Shown here: positions 33,718 to 41,903 of the stretch, piece after piece
Position numbering within the stretch: the stretch's first letter is position 1
How the letters are laid out: each line of letters opens with the position of its first letter
Assembly (NCBI GenBank): GCA_017479885.1
Contig: JAFVBR010000039.1
Coordinates: 180,581-244,580, forward strand
Length of the DNA: 64,000 bases
Direction: 5' to 3'
Source: Paludibacteraceae bacterium
GTDB lineage: Bacteria > Bacteroidota > Bacteroidia > Bacteroidales > Paludibacteraceae
The notes under the pieces: generated by a model
The model's database searches: none
Seen by the model: the letters and a program-made list of their open reading frames with translations, nothing else
What the model was told of the DNA's origin: nothing
Translations under genes and position numbers: made by a program

Positions 33718-35211
33718 ATGAAACCTGTAATGATCATCTCACCCATAATCCTGCTGGCACTCGTTGCCTGCAGCAATCCAGAGACGCCTGAGAATAAAGG
33801 CGAAGAAACCAAAACTCCCGACGTGCAGACCGTCACACGCGATGTGCAGACCTTCATCACCACCGGTGACAACACCATGCACTTCTCCTCTGTCGGACGT
33901 GACTTCAAGCAAGGCTTCAACACCAACATCGAGACCACGCTCTACCTCCATCCCGAGACACGCTATCAGGAGTTCGACGGATTCGGATGCGCTCTCAACG
34001 GCTCCGCTTGCTACAACCTCATGCGTATGACGCAGGAGAACCGCACCAAGCTCCTCCGCGAAACTTTCGACCCCAATCTCGGTATGGGCTACTCCTACAC
34101 CCGTATCTCCATCGGAACCAGCGACTTCTCGCTCTCAGACTACACTTGCTGCGACCAAAAAGGCATAGAGAACTTCTCCCTCACCTCCGAGGAAACCACC
34201 TATGTCATTCCTGTTCTCAAAGAAGTGCTCGCTATCAATCCCGATCTTAAGATTATGGGTTCGCCATGGACCTGCCCTCGTTGGATGAAAGTCAACAACC
34301 TCTCCGAGAAGCAAGCCTTCAACTCGTGGACTTCGGGTCAGCTCAACCCCGATTATTATCAGGACTATGCCGAGTATTTCGTGCGCTGGATACGTGCTTT
34401 CGAGGCAGAAGGCATTCACATCGAGTCCGTTACTATCCAGAATGAACCCCTCAACCGAGGCAACTCAGCCTCGCTCTATATGACCTGGCAGGAGTGTCGC
34501 GACTTCGTAAAGGTGCTCGGACCCAAGTTCGAAGAGAACAATATCAAAACCAAGATTCTCGTCTTCGACCACAACTACAACTACGACAATCTCTCCGACC
34601 AACAGCAGTATCCTCTCAAAATATATGCTGATGCCGAAGCTGCCAAGTATATCGACGGCGCTGCCTACCACAACTATGGAGGCTCACCCACTGAACTTGA
34701 CAACATTCACAAGTCGGCTCCCGACAAGAACCTCTACTTCACCGAGCACTCCATCGGCACGTGGAACTATTTCAGCTATCAGGAGTCGCTCATGAACGAC
34801 ATGAACAACCCCTGCATGTCGGCTGTCACACGCTGGTGCAAGTCCGTCATTGTCTGGAACTTCATGCTTGATAACGAGCGCGGACCCTACCGCCCGGGAG
34901 GCTGCGGCACCTGTTATGGTCTCGTCGAAATCTCCAATCGAGACTGGGCTACCCTCAACCGCCGTGCCACCTACTACGTGATGGGACATCTCAGCCGCGT
35001 GCTTCTGCCCGGCTCTACACGTATCGATGCCAAAGGCTACTCTCCTGCCAACCTCTCTGTAGTGGCTGCCGAGAACCCCGATGGCACCTACGGACTTGTG
35101 CTTCAGAACAATAACGATAGTGGACTGTCGCTCACTATCGACGATGGCACCCATGCTTTCGACCTCACGCTGCCTGCCAAGTCGCTAACCTCATGTATCT
35201 GGAAAAAGTAA
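33718..35211 (+). CDS. GH30-family glycoside hydrolase, lipoprotein
   Basis: This 497-residue enzyme has a lipobox (LLALVAC, lipid Cys at 19) and a GH30 barrel: YQEFDGFGCALNGSACYNL, SYTRISIGTSDFSLSDY, GSPWTCPRWMK, catalytic acid Glu in VTIQNEPLNRGNS and nucleophile Glu in LYFTEHSIGTW. GH30 subfamily 3 enzymes cut beta-1,6-glucan, and a GH30 next to GH3 and SusCD is the layout of known beta-1,6-glucan loci. As a lipoprotein it probably works at the cell surface as the first cutting enzyme. Family is clear; substrate is inferred. Confidence 0.9.
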   Translation: MKPVMIISPIILLALVACSNPETPENKGEETKTPDVQTVTRDVQTFITTGDNTMHFSSVGRDFKQGFNTNIETTLYLHPETRYQEFDGFGCALNGSACYNLMRMTQENRTKLLRETFDPNLGMGYSYTRISIGTSDFSLSDYTCCDQKGIENFSLTSEETTYVIPVLKEVLAINPDLKIMGSPWTCPRWMKVNNLSEKQAFNSWTSGQLNPDYYQDYAEYFVRWIRAFEAEGIHIESVTIQNEPLNRGNSASLYMTWQECRDFVKVLGPKFEENNIKTKILVFDHNYNYDNLSDQQQYPLKIYADAEAAKYIDGAAYHNYGGSPTELDNIHKSAPDKNLYFTEHSIGTWNYFSYQESLMNDMNNPCMSAVTRWCKSVIVWNFMLDNERGPYRPGGCGTCYGLVEISNRDWATLNRRATYYVMGHLSRVLLPGSTRIDAKGYSPANLSVVAAENPDGTYGLVLQNNNDSGLSLTIDDGTHAFDLTLPAKSLTSCIWKK

Positions 35212-35262
35212 ACTCACAACTCAAATAACAAACCAATAACCAATCAACCACACCCCTCTCAT

Positions 35263-35350
35263 GCAGCCATTCCGCAGCCATCCCGCAGCCATCTCGATAG
35301 AGACCTGATAGAGAGCTGATAGAGACCTGATAGAGAGCTGATAGAGACCT
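35263..35350. repeat. Short tandem repeats between GH30 and SGNH genes
   Basis: First about three copies of an 11-base unit built on CGCAGCCATCC (35263-35294), then five copies of an 11-base unit CTGATAGAGAC/G that alternate in the last base (35295-35350), giving a 22-base higher period. They fill most of the gap before the next start at 35371. Confidence 0.8.
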
Positions 35351-35370
35351 CAAGCCGACAGTTAGCTATT

Positions 35371-36606
35371 ATGAAGCACACAATCAGCATATTACTGCTT
35401 ATCTCTGCACTCGCATGTGTATCTTGCACCAATCCCGCTGAGCAGCGTATCTGCTTCTTCGGCTCTTCCGTCTGCCGCGGAGTGGGCGCAGACTCCCTTC
35501 ACGGCTACGCGTGGCAATATACTGAGAGCCTTCCTAAGGGCTGGTCTTCTGTCAATCTCTCCGTTGACGGCAACGATACCTATGACCTCCTTGCCCGATT
35601 CGACCGTGACCTTCTCCCCGATGACTCCCGTTTCGTCTTCATCGGACTCAGCCTCGGCAACGAAGGGCTTCACGAGTCAGGGGAGGCTGCCGTGCTTTCC
35701 TATAAGGAGAATCTACAAACGCTGGTACGTAAAATCCGCGAACTTGGCAGAATACCTGTCGTTGCCCTCTCGTATCCTCGTGCCGACTTCAACCCTGTTG
35801 ACTACGAGGACCTTCTCAATACCAATCTTGAGATGATGCAGTGGGCTGTTCCCACGGTCGCCTTCCTTGGCGCACTCGATGACGGGCATGGGCGTTGGGC
35901 TGATGAGTGTTGGAATCATCAGGATATCTACCATCCCGATACTTATGGTCACACCCTCCTTTGCTCTGCCATTCCGCCTACGCTCTTCCGCGCTCTCGCC
36001 GAGGGCAAACCCCTGCCGCAGCGTGTAAAAGCACAACTCTCTTCCGCAGTAGAGACTTCCACTGTAGAGACTGAATATATTCAGTCTCTACAACAACCGT
36101 CTCCGCAACAACCGTCTCCACACCAACCATCTCCACACCAACCATCTCCACACCAACCATCCCCACAACAACCATCTCCACACCAACCATCTCAACACCA
36201 ATCATCCTCACACCAACCCTCCCCACAACAATCATCTGTTAACCATATTCACGTGTCTTTCACTCCCGAACCGGGCTTGACCTCCTACACTCTCTCCTAC
36301 ACTTCTGCCGATACGGTCTATACCGTCGTGCATTCTGCGGCACGAAATTTGACGTGGTATTACGTGAATGATGAGTGTCGGTCTGAGTTTGAAGACGATG
36401 ATGTGCCTGCCTCGTTTACCGTGGAAGGAAATAATCTTAGTGATCTGTTCTTCTTCCGCACGCCCCTCTCGTCTCGTGAGGTAAAAGCGCTTGTCGAAGG
36501 CGCTATGCTTCGATCCTCACTCGAGATTTATGCCCCACTCACAGGCGACAACCCCTCTGCCAACCTCGCTCAAACCCTCAATACAATAACAATTAAACCA
36601 TTCTAA
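35371..36606 (+). CDS. SGNH/GDSL hydrolase with pentapeptide-repeat linker, lipoprotein
   Basis: This 411-residue protein has a lipobox (LISALACVSC). The SGNH-type core spans about 25-215: FFGSSVCRGVGAD supplies the catalytic Ser region, FIGLSLGNEGLH the Gly/Asn blocks, and DIYHPDTYGH the Asp/His end. Then follow ten copies of a five-residue unit (Gln/His-Gln-Pro-Ser-Pro) and a C-terminal beta domain (about 290-411). It probably removes ester groups from glycans, or is an esterase-like accessory of this PUL. The linker length may vary, since it is coded by a 15-base tandem repeat. Confidence 0.75.
   Translation: MKHTISILLLISALACVSCTNPAEQRICFFGSSVCRGVGADSLHGYAWQYTESLPKGWSSVNLSVDGNDTYDLLARFDRDLLPDDSRFVFIGLSLGNEGLHESGEAAVLSYKENLQTLVRKIRELGRIPVVALSYPRADFNPVDYEDLLNTNLEMMQWAVPTVAFLGALDDGHGRWADECWNHQDIYHPDTYGHTLLCSAIPPTLFRALAEGKPLPQRVKAQLSSAVETSTVETEYIQSLQQPSPQQPSPHQPSPHQPSPHQPSPQQPSPHQPSQHQSSSHQPSPQQSSVNHIHVSFTPEPGLTSYTLSYTSADTVYTVVHSAARNLTWYYVNDECRSEFEDDDVPASFTVEGNNLSDLFFFRTPLSSREVKALVEGAMLRSSLEIYAPLTGDNPSANLAQTLNTITIKPF
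36091..36240 (+). repeat. 15-base minisatellite inside the SGNH hydrolase gene
   Basis: Ten in-frame 15-base units (CAnCAACCATCTCCA-like) from 36091 to 36240. Each codes Gln/His-Gln-Pro-Ser-Pro, the last ones degenerate. Gains or losses of units keep the frame and change the linker length. Confidence 0.9.
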
Positions 36607-36673
36607 ACCACACGAAACAATTCTAAACAAATACAATTAACCAACATTATTAACCAATTAAAACAAAACAATC
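36601..36673 (+). repeat. A/C-rich 10-base-phased leader before the SusE/F-like gene
   Basis: Nearly G-free stretch in which the words TAAACCA, GAAACAA, TAAACAA and similar recur every 10 bases. The same kind of sequence lies after this gene (37887-37945), before 56969 and before phoH. Confidence 0.55.
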
Positions 36674-37891
36674 ATGAAAAAGATTTTCTCTTTTCTCGCA
36701 GCTGCAATGTTTTGCCTCGCTGCAAACGCTACCGACTACTATTTTGCCGGTGACGCTAACGGATGGAGCAATAACAATGCCTCATTCAAATTTGTTGAAG
36801 TTGACGGTGTACTGACCGTTACTGTTCCTGACCTTTTTGGTACTTTCAAAGTTACAGAAGATGGCAATTGGCATCCACAGCATGGTGGCTTTGGCGAGGG
36901 TGACAAAATTAAATTTGGTGAGGATTTCGACCTCTCTAATTGTGATGGCACAAACGACATCGCCAATCTGGGTATCGATCTCCCCGAAGGTGATTATCGT
37001 TACAAAGATGCCAAACTCACCCTCACTATCACAGGTGACAAACTCACTCTTAAGTTAGTTTCAGGCACTCTCTACGACCACTCTGTTGTTCCTGCTACCT
37101 ACCAACTCGTAGGCGCTTTCCAAGGTTGGGATTCAAATGCCGGAGTGGAATTTGAAGACAAGGATGGTGTACTCACAGCGACAGTAGCCGATCTCAATGG
37201 TACTTTCAAAGTTATTCAAGACAAATCTTGGGATCATCAGTGGGCTACCACTTGGGGAACTAAAGCAGGTCTTGAGATGAACAAGCCTTACGAAATGGGT
37301 GGTAAAGGTGACGAAGGCACCAGTGGTGACCCCGCTAACCTTGCACTTGCCAATCCTTTTGGAGGATACAAGAATGCCGTTCTTACTCTTACTGTCGGAG
37401 AGAAGATGGTTCTTACCCTTACTGCAGGTGAGTTCTATGTAGTAGAAAACGACTGGCATATCCCCGGTGCACAACTCGGTTGGGATAACACCGAAGCACA
37501 ACGCTTCTCGCCTGTTGCAGGTCAGGAGAATACCTTCGAGCGTCTCGAAGCTGAGTTCGGCGGAGAGTTCAAAGTTGTCTATGGCAACTGGGGTGTTGAG
37601 TTCGGTGCTAATGCCGCCGGCGATGCTGCCCAACCCAATGTGCCTTACGTTATGACTTATCCTTGCGCTGGCAACCTCAAAGTGGCTGACGATGCTGTTC
37701 TTGAAGATGTTACCATCACCATCACCGTTGACTACGAGAAAGCCGAAGTTACTCTTCTTCTCGCAACCGAAACTACAGGTGTTGAAGACGTCAAGACTGC
37801 CGCAACTGCTGTTAAGCGTATTGAGAACGGTCAGCTTGTCATCCTCAAGAACGGCATTCGCTACAACGTTCTTGGTGCTCAGATGAAATAA
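36674..37891 (+). CDS. Secreted SusE/F-like protein with three repeated carbohydrate-binding domains
   Basis: This 405-residue protein has a signal peptide (FSFLAAAMFCLAANA) and three homologous beta domains. Each has the core AGDANGWSNN / VGAFQGWDSN / PGAQLGWDNT near its start and GTFKV / GTFKV / GEFKV near its end (starts at about 20, 143 and 255). Such domains occur in SusE/SusF-type starch- and glycan-binding proteins. The C-terminus (NGQLVILKNGIRYNVLGAQM) resembles the sorting tails of type IX secretion seen in Prevotella. It probably binds polymer outside the cell. Ligand unknown. Confidence 0.75.
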   Translation: MKKIFSFLAAAMFCLAANATDYYFAGDANGWSNNNASFKFVEVDGVLTVTVPDLFGTFKVTEDGNWHPQHGGFGEGDKIKFGEDFDLSNCDGTNDIANLGIDLPEGDYRYKDAKLTLTITGDKLTLKLVSGTLYDHSVVPATYQLVGAFQGWDSNAGVEFEDKDGVLTATVADLNGTFKVIQDKSWDHQWATTWGTKAGLEMNKPYEMGGKGDEGTSGDPANLALANPFGGYKNAVLTLTVGEKMVLTLTAGEFYVVENDWHIPGAQLGWDNTEAQRFSPVAGQENTFERLEAEFGGEFKVVYGNWGVEFGANAAGDAAQPNVPYVMTYPCAGNLKVADDAVLEDVTITITVDYEKAEVTLLLATETTGVEDVKTAATAVKRIENGQLVILKNGIRYNVLGAQMK

Positions 37892-37945
37892 CAACACCAA
37901 ACAACGTCAAACAACGTTAAACAACGTCAAACAACATTAATCAAC
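37887..37945 (+). repeat. 10-base tandem repeat after the SusE/F-like gene
   Basis: Five successive 10-base units of the form CAAACAACGT (with T/C variants) directly after the stop codon. They are G-poor and phased with the DNA helix. Confidence 0.75.
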
Positions 37946-37985
37946 GGTACAGGGTAGCTGGTTACTACCCTGTATCTCTAAACCG

Positions 37986-38034
37986 TCATTCTGAACTTGT
38001 TTCAGAATCTCGCATACCCAGAATCTCGCATACC
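37986..38034. repeat. Hairpin repeat, copy 2, plus a 16-base duplication
   Basis: A 29-base unit (37986-38014) with the stem ATTCTGAA/TTCAGAAT and a CTTGT loop. It differs from the copy at 33601 in two bases that pair with each other. Its last part (38003-38018) is repeated exactly at 38019-38034. Confidence 0.8.
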
Positions 38035-38064
38035 AATGAATATATTGACCAAGTAATAATATAA

Positions 38065-40323
38065 ATGATGAAACGCTTCTCTTTCCTCCTTTTGTCAGTA
38101 ATCGTGCTTGCCACAGCACTCTCCGCACAAGTGTATCTCGACCCCTCGGCTCCTCTTGAAGAGCGTATCGATAATGCTCTCTCACGTATGACCCTGCAGG
38201 AGAAAATCAGTATGATTCATGCTCAGTCCAAGTTCTCTTCTCCGGGTGTCGCCCGTCTCGGCATACCGGGTATATGGTGCACCGATGGCCCTCACGGTAT
38301 CCGTCCTGAAGTGCTGTGGGATGAGTGGAACAATGCCAATTGGACCAACGACTCCTGCACAGCATTCCCCGCTCTCACTGCCCTTGCTGCCACTTGGAAT
38401 CCCGACCTTGCCCTTCTCTATGGCGAGATGCTCGGCGAAGAGGCTCTCTATCGCAACAAGAACGTGGTGCTCGGACCCGGAGTCAATATCTACCGCACTC
38501 CTCTCAACGGCCGCAACTTCGAGTATATGGGTGAAGACCCGCTGCTTGCCTCCCGTATGGTGGTGCCATATATTAAAGGTCTCCAGTCGAAAGGTGTGGC
38601 AGCCTGTGTCAAGCATTTTGCCCTCAACAATCAGGAATACAACCGTCATGGCTACAATGTCAACCTCTCCGACCGTGCTCTTTATGAGATTTATCTGCCT
38701 GCCTTCAAGGCTGCAGTCACCGAGGGAAAAGCATGGAGTCTGATGGGAGCCTACAACCTCTATAAAGGTCAGCACGCCTGCGAAAACCAATATCTCCTGA
38801 AAGATATCCTCCGCAATGAGTGGCAGTCTGACCTCTGCGTTATCTCCGACTGGGGCGGGGCGCACAATACCGAACTCGCAGTGCCCAACGGTCTCGACCT
38901 CGAATACGGCACTTGGACCAATGGTCTTACTGTCAACAACAAAGAGTACGACAGTTATATGCTTGCCGAGCCTTTCCGCTTGGGTATTCTCGAAGGTAAA
39001 TATACCGAGGAGCAACTCAACGAGAAAGTGCGCAATGTGCTTCGTCTTATCTTCCGCACATCTATGAATCCCAATCGCGGATTCGGCTCTATGGTGAGTG
39101 AAGAGCATCTGAAGGCAGCACGCGAGATAGCAGCTGAGAGTATAGTCCTCCTCAAGAACGAAGGCGGTCTGCTGCCGATACAGAGCAATGTGAACAACAT
39201 ACTCGTTGTAGGCGAGAATGCTGTCAAGATGATGACTGTAGGCGGAGGCTCCTCACAACTCAAAGTCAAGCACGAAGTGTCACCATTGGAGGCTCTGAAA
39301 CAGCATGCAACCGTCACCTATCAGCGCGGCTACAGCAGCGGTGAGAACAACATTCAGGACAATGTCGATTTCCACGAGCAACTCTCCGACCCCCGCACTG
39401 CAGAGCAGATGATCAGTGATGCGGTAGAAGCTGCCCGCAAGGCGGACCTCGTCATCTTCATCGGCGGTCTCAACAAGAAGGCGCATCAGGACTGCGAGGA
39501 CTCCGATCGTGAGCAGTACAACCTGCCGTATGGTCAGGACCGTCTCATCGAAGCATTGCTCGATGCCAACCCCCGTCTGGTGGTTGTCAACATGTCTGGC
39601 AATGCAGTGGCTATGCCTTGGGCGGAAAAAGTCCCTGCCGTTATTCAGACTTGGTATTTGGGCTCTGAAGGCGGCAACGCACTTGCTGATGTGCTCTTTG
39701 GCAATGTCAATCCCTCAGGCCGTCTGCCTTTCACCATCTGCCGCCAACTCACCGATTACCCTGCTCATCAGGCAGGCAAGGAAACCTACCCGGGCGTGAG
39801 CAACGGGCAGTATGACGAACTCTATTACACTGAAGATATTTTCGTAGGTTACCGCTTCACTGACCTTGCAGGTCAAAAGCAGAAAGTGATTAACCAAAAA
39901 CTAAAAACTAAAAACCAAAAACCGCGGACTCCTCTCTACAGCTTCGGCTTCGGACTCTCTTATACCACATTCCTTTTTGGTCAGGCTCAGATTTCGGACA
40001 AGGAGATGACTAAAAGCGGCAGTCTGCAAGTTCAGATACCTGTTACCAATACGGGTTCGCGTGCAGGCAAACAGGTGGTGCAACTCTATATCTCCGACCT
40101 CAAGTCAACCCTGCCGCGTCCTCTTAAAGAGTTGAAAGCCTTCCAAAAAGTGGAACTTCAACCCGGTGAGACCAAGATTGTCACCTTCACCATCACTGAC
40201 GAGATGCTCCGTTATTTCAATCCTGACAAACATCAGTGGGAGTCAGAATCCGGTGACTTTGAAGCCCTCATTGCCTCTTCCGCTGCTGACATTCACTCCC
40301 GTCTCCGCTTCTCTCTGAAGTAG
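38065..40323 (+). CDS. GH3-family beta-glucosidase
   Basis: This 752-residue enzyme has a signal peptide (LLSVIVLATALSAQ) and the GH3 layout: N-terminal barrel with CTDGPHGIRPE and the nucleophile Asp in CVISDWGGAH, a second alpha/beta domain (SIVLLKNEGGLLPIQ), and a C-terminal fibronectin-III-like domain. It releases glucose from short beta-linked glucans in the periplasm. A 20-residue Lys/Gln/Asn-rich stretch (about 606-625, coded by an A/C-rich repeat) is inserted before LYSFGFGLSYTTF, where the family has a shorter loop. Likely the last step of glucan breakdown in this PUL. Confidence 0.93.
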   Translation: MMKRFSFLLLSVIVLATALSAQVYLDPSAPLEERIDNALSRMTLQEKISMIHAQSKFSSPGVARLGIPGIWCTDGPHGIRPEVLWDEWNNANWTNDSCTAFPALTALAATWNPDLALLYGEMLGEEALYRNKNVVLGPGVNIYRTPLNGRNFEYMGEDPLLASRMVVPYIKGLQSKGVAACVKHFALNNQEYNRHGYNVNLSDRALYEIYLPAFKAAVTEGKAWSLMGAYNLYKGQHACENQYLLKDILRNEWQSDLCVISDWGGAHNTELAVPNGLDLEYGTWTNGLTVNNKEYDSYMLAEPFRLGILEGKYTEEQLNEKVRNVLRLIFRTSMNPNRGFGSMVSEEHLKAAREIAAESIVLLKNEGGLLPIQSNVNNILVVGENAVKMMTVGGGSSQLKVKHEVSPLEALKQHATVTYQRGYSSGENNIQDNVDFHEQLSDPRTAEQMISDAVEAARKADLVIFIGGLNKKAHQDCEDSDREQYNLPYGQDRLIEALLDANPRLVVVNMSGNAVAMPWAEKVPAVIQTWYLGSEGGNALADVLFGNVNPSGRLPFTICRQLTDYPAHQAGKETYPGVSNGQYDELYYTEDIFVGYRFTDLAGQKQKVINQKLKTKNQKPRTPLYSFGFGLSYTTFLFGQAQISDKEMTKSGSLQVQIPVTNTGSRAGKQVVQLYISDLKSTLPRPLKELKAFQKVELQPGETKIVTFTITDEMLRYFNPDKHQWESESGDFEALIASSAADIHSRLRFSLK

Positions 40324-40333
40324 AAGTCACCTC

Positions 40334-41761
40334 TCACTCTTTTACGTACACAGCATAACCTTTGCCCTCCAATGTGAGGGTTGGGTTGGCTGTGAGGTGT
40401 CTGTGTGTGAGAGTGGTGCCGTTTTGCACTGTTGCACTGTTGAGCCATTGTGCATAGTTGCCTTCATCAACTCCCTGAATGGTGAATGTGGCGGAGTCTG
40501 TGCTGAGGTTGACTGCCACTACAACCTGATTGTCGTCTTTCTCGCGCTTGTAGCACAGCACTGTGGTTTTCTGGTCTGTATCAAGGAAGGTGGTAGTGCC
40601 GCGTTCTGCTTTCTTTCCGCTGCTCAGTGCGGGTTGTGTGTGGCGTAGTGCAATGAGTGTGGCAATGGTGTTCTGCAGTTTCTTGTCGGGGCTGCTCCAG
40701 TTGATGAGAGACTTGTTGAAGTAGTCCTGCACAGGCCGATAGCCGATTTCCTGCCCGTTATAGAGCATAGGCATACCATAGAGAGTGAACTCCATGACAG
40801 TAAGCGGTGGAACGTTGTTGCCGAAGTCGGAGAAGTAGTTTTTGCCATCGTTGCCGTCATCGTGGTTGGTAAGATAGACCATACGGTCCATATTGTCGTA
40901 GTTGCTGTTGCTGACAAGAGAGTTGCACCAGTTCTGCAGCACTTTCGCCTTGTCGGTAGTTCCTACTTTCTGAGCGATATTGTCGTGGAAACCCCAAGCA
41001 TAGTCGTAGTCGAAACCTACGCTGTAGAGGTCCTTGCGGTCGGCAAGGTCGCCTTCGGCAAGCATGCCTATATATTTGTCTTTGCCTGCTTTGCGTATAG
41101 CCGGAATAGCTTCCTGCCAGAACTCTGCGGGAATGGCGGGTGAGGATATATAGTCGAAGCGGAAGCCGTCGATACCGGCGTTCTCCACCCAATAGATGAC
41201 GGCGTCTGTCATAGCCTGACGGAGCTCGTTGTTGCTGTAGTCGAGTTGGTACACGTCGCCGTAGTTGTTGGGATGCACTATCTCGCCGTCTTTCTGCTGA
41301 TAGTAGTCTTTGTGTTCGGTCACCCACACGTGGTCAAGTCCTGTATGGTTGGGCACCCAGTCCATCCACACCTCCATGCCGAGGCGGTGTGCCTCCTCCG
41401 TATAGGCTTTCAGGTCATCAAGTGTGCCGTGTTGAGGGTTGACTTTGGTGTAATCCTGCAAAGCGTAGGGGCTGCCAAGCGAACCTATCTTTCCCCGTTT
41501 GCTGCGGGGCTGAATTGGCATCAGCCATACTATATCAACTCCCAGACTGCGTAACTCCTCAAGACGTGCCTTAGCTGCCTTAAGAGTACCCTCTTGGGTG
41601 AAGTTGTAGAGATTGAGTTCGTAGATTACCCGGTGATTACGGTCAAGCGCTGTCGTGTTTGACACTTCAAGCGGTTCGACGGCTTCAGGACTCGGGTTGT
41701 TGCACGAGCAGAGCACTGCTGCTATTGCCAATGTGGCAGTAAGACAAAGGTAGTGTTTCAT
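40334..41761 (-). CDS. GH13 alpha-amylase-type lipoprotein
   Basis: This 475-residue enzyme has a lipobox (AAVLCSC, lipid Cys at 19). The four GH13 regions are visible: WMDWVPNHTG (region I), GFRFDYISSPA with the nucleophile Asp (II), MLAEGD with the acid Glu (III) and LTNHDDG (IV). It acts on alpha-linked glucans such as starch or glycogen. The ATG at 41761 starts the signal peptide; the longer frame from 41785 overlaps the promoter. It points toward the GH3 gene, 10 bases apart, and does not belong to the same transcript. It may be a separate starch enzyme and not part of the beta-glucan set. Confidence 0.88.
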   Translation of the reverse strand: MKHYLCLTATLAIAAVLCSCNNPSPEAVEPLEVSNTTALDRNHRVIYELNLYNFTQEGTLKAAKARLEELRSLGVDIVWLMPIQPRSKRGKIGSLGSPYALQDYTKVNPQHGTLDDLKAYTEEAHRLGMEVWMDWVPNHTGLDHVWVTEHKDYYQQKDGEIVHPNNYGDVYQLDYSNNELRQAMTDAVIYWVENAGIDGFRFDYISSPAIPAEFWQEAIPAIRKAGKDKYIGMLAEGDLADRKDLYSVGFDYDYAWGFHDNIAQKVGTTDKAKVLQNWCNSLVSNSNYDNMDRMVYLTNHDDGNDGKNYFSDFGNNVPPLTVMEFTLYGMPMLYNGQEIGYRPVQDYFNKSLINWSSPDKKLQNTIATLIALRHTQPALSSGKKAERGTTTFLDTDQKTTVLCYKREKDDNQVVVAVNLSTDSATFTIQGVDEGNYAQWLNSATVQNGTTLTHRHLTANPTLTLEGKGYAVYVKE

Positions 41762-41782
41762 ATTTGTATAATTATTCGAATG

Positions 41783-41814
41783 CAAAGGTACAAAAACTAT
41801 CTGAAATGTGAAAA
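41783..41814 (-). promoter_or_regulatory. Promoter of the GH13 gene
   Basis: Minus-strand TTTT (41814-41811), 20 bases, TACCTTTG (41790-41783), 22 bases before the ATG at 41761. One mismatch in the minus-33 box. Confidence 0.6.
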
Positions 41815-41903
41815 TATATTAAAGAATTTGTTTTGGCACAGACTTTGCAATCCAACAAGCAGATGAACAATAAAACAATACAGCAATCAAATAATCAAAC
41901 AAT

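Noticed and set aside
36091-36240. Possible CRISPR array
   Set aside because: The units are contiguous 15-base tandem repeats in frame within a gene, without spacers.
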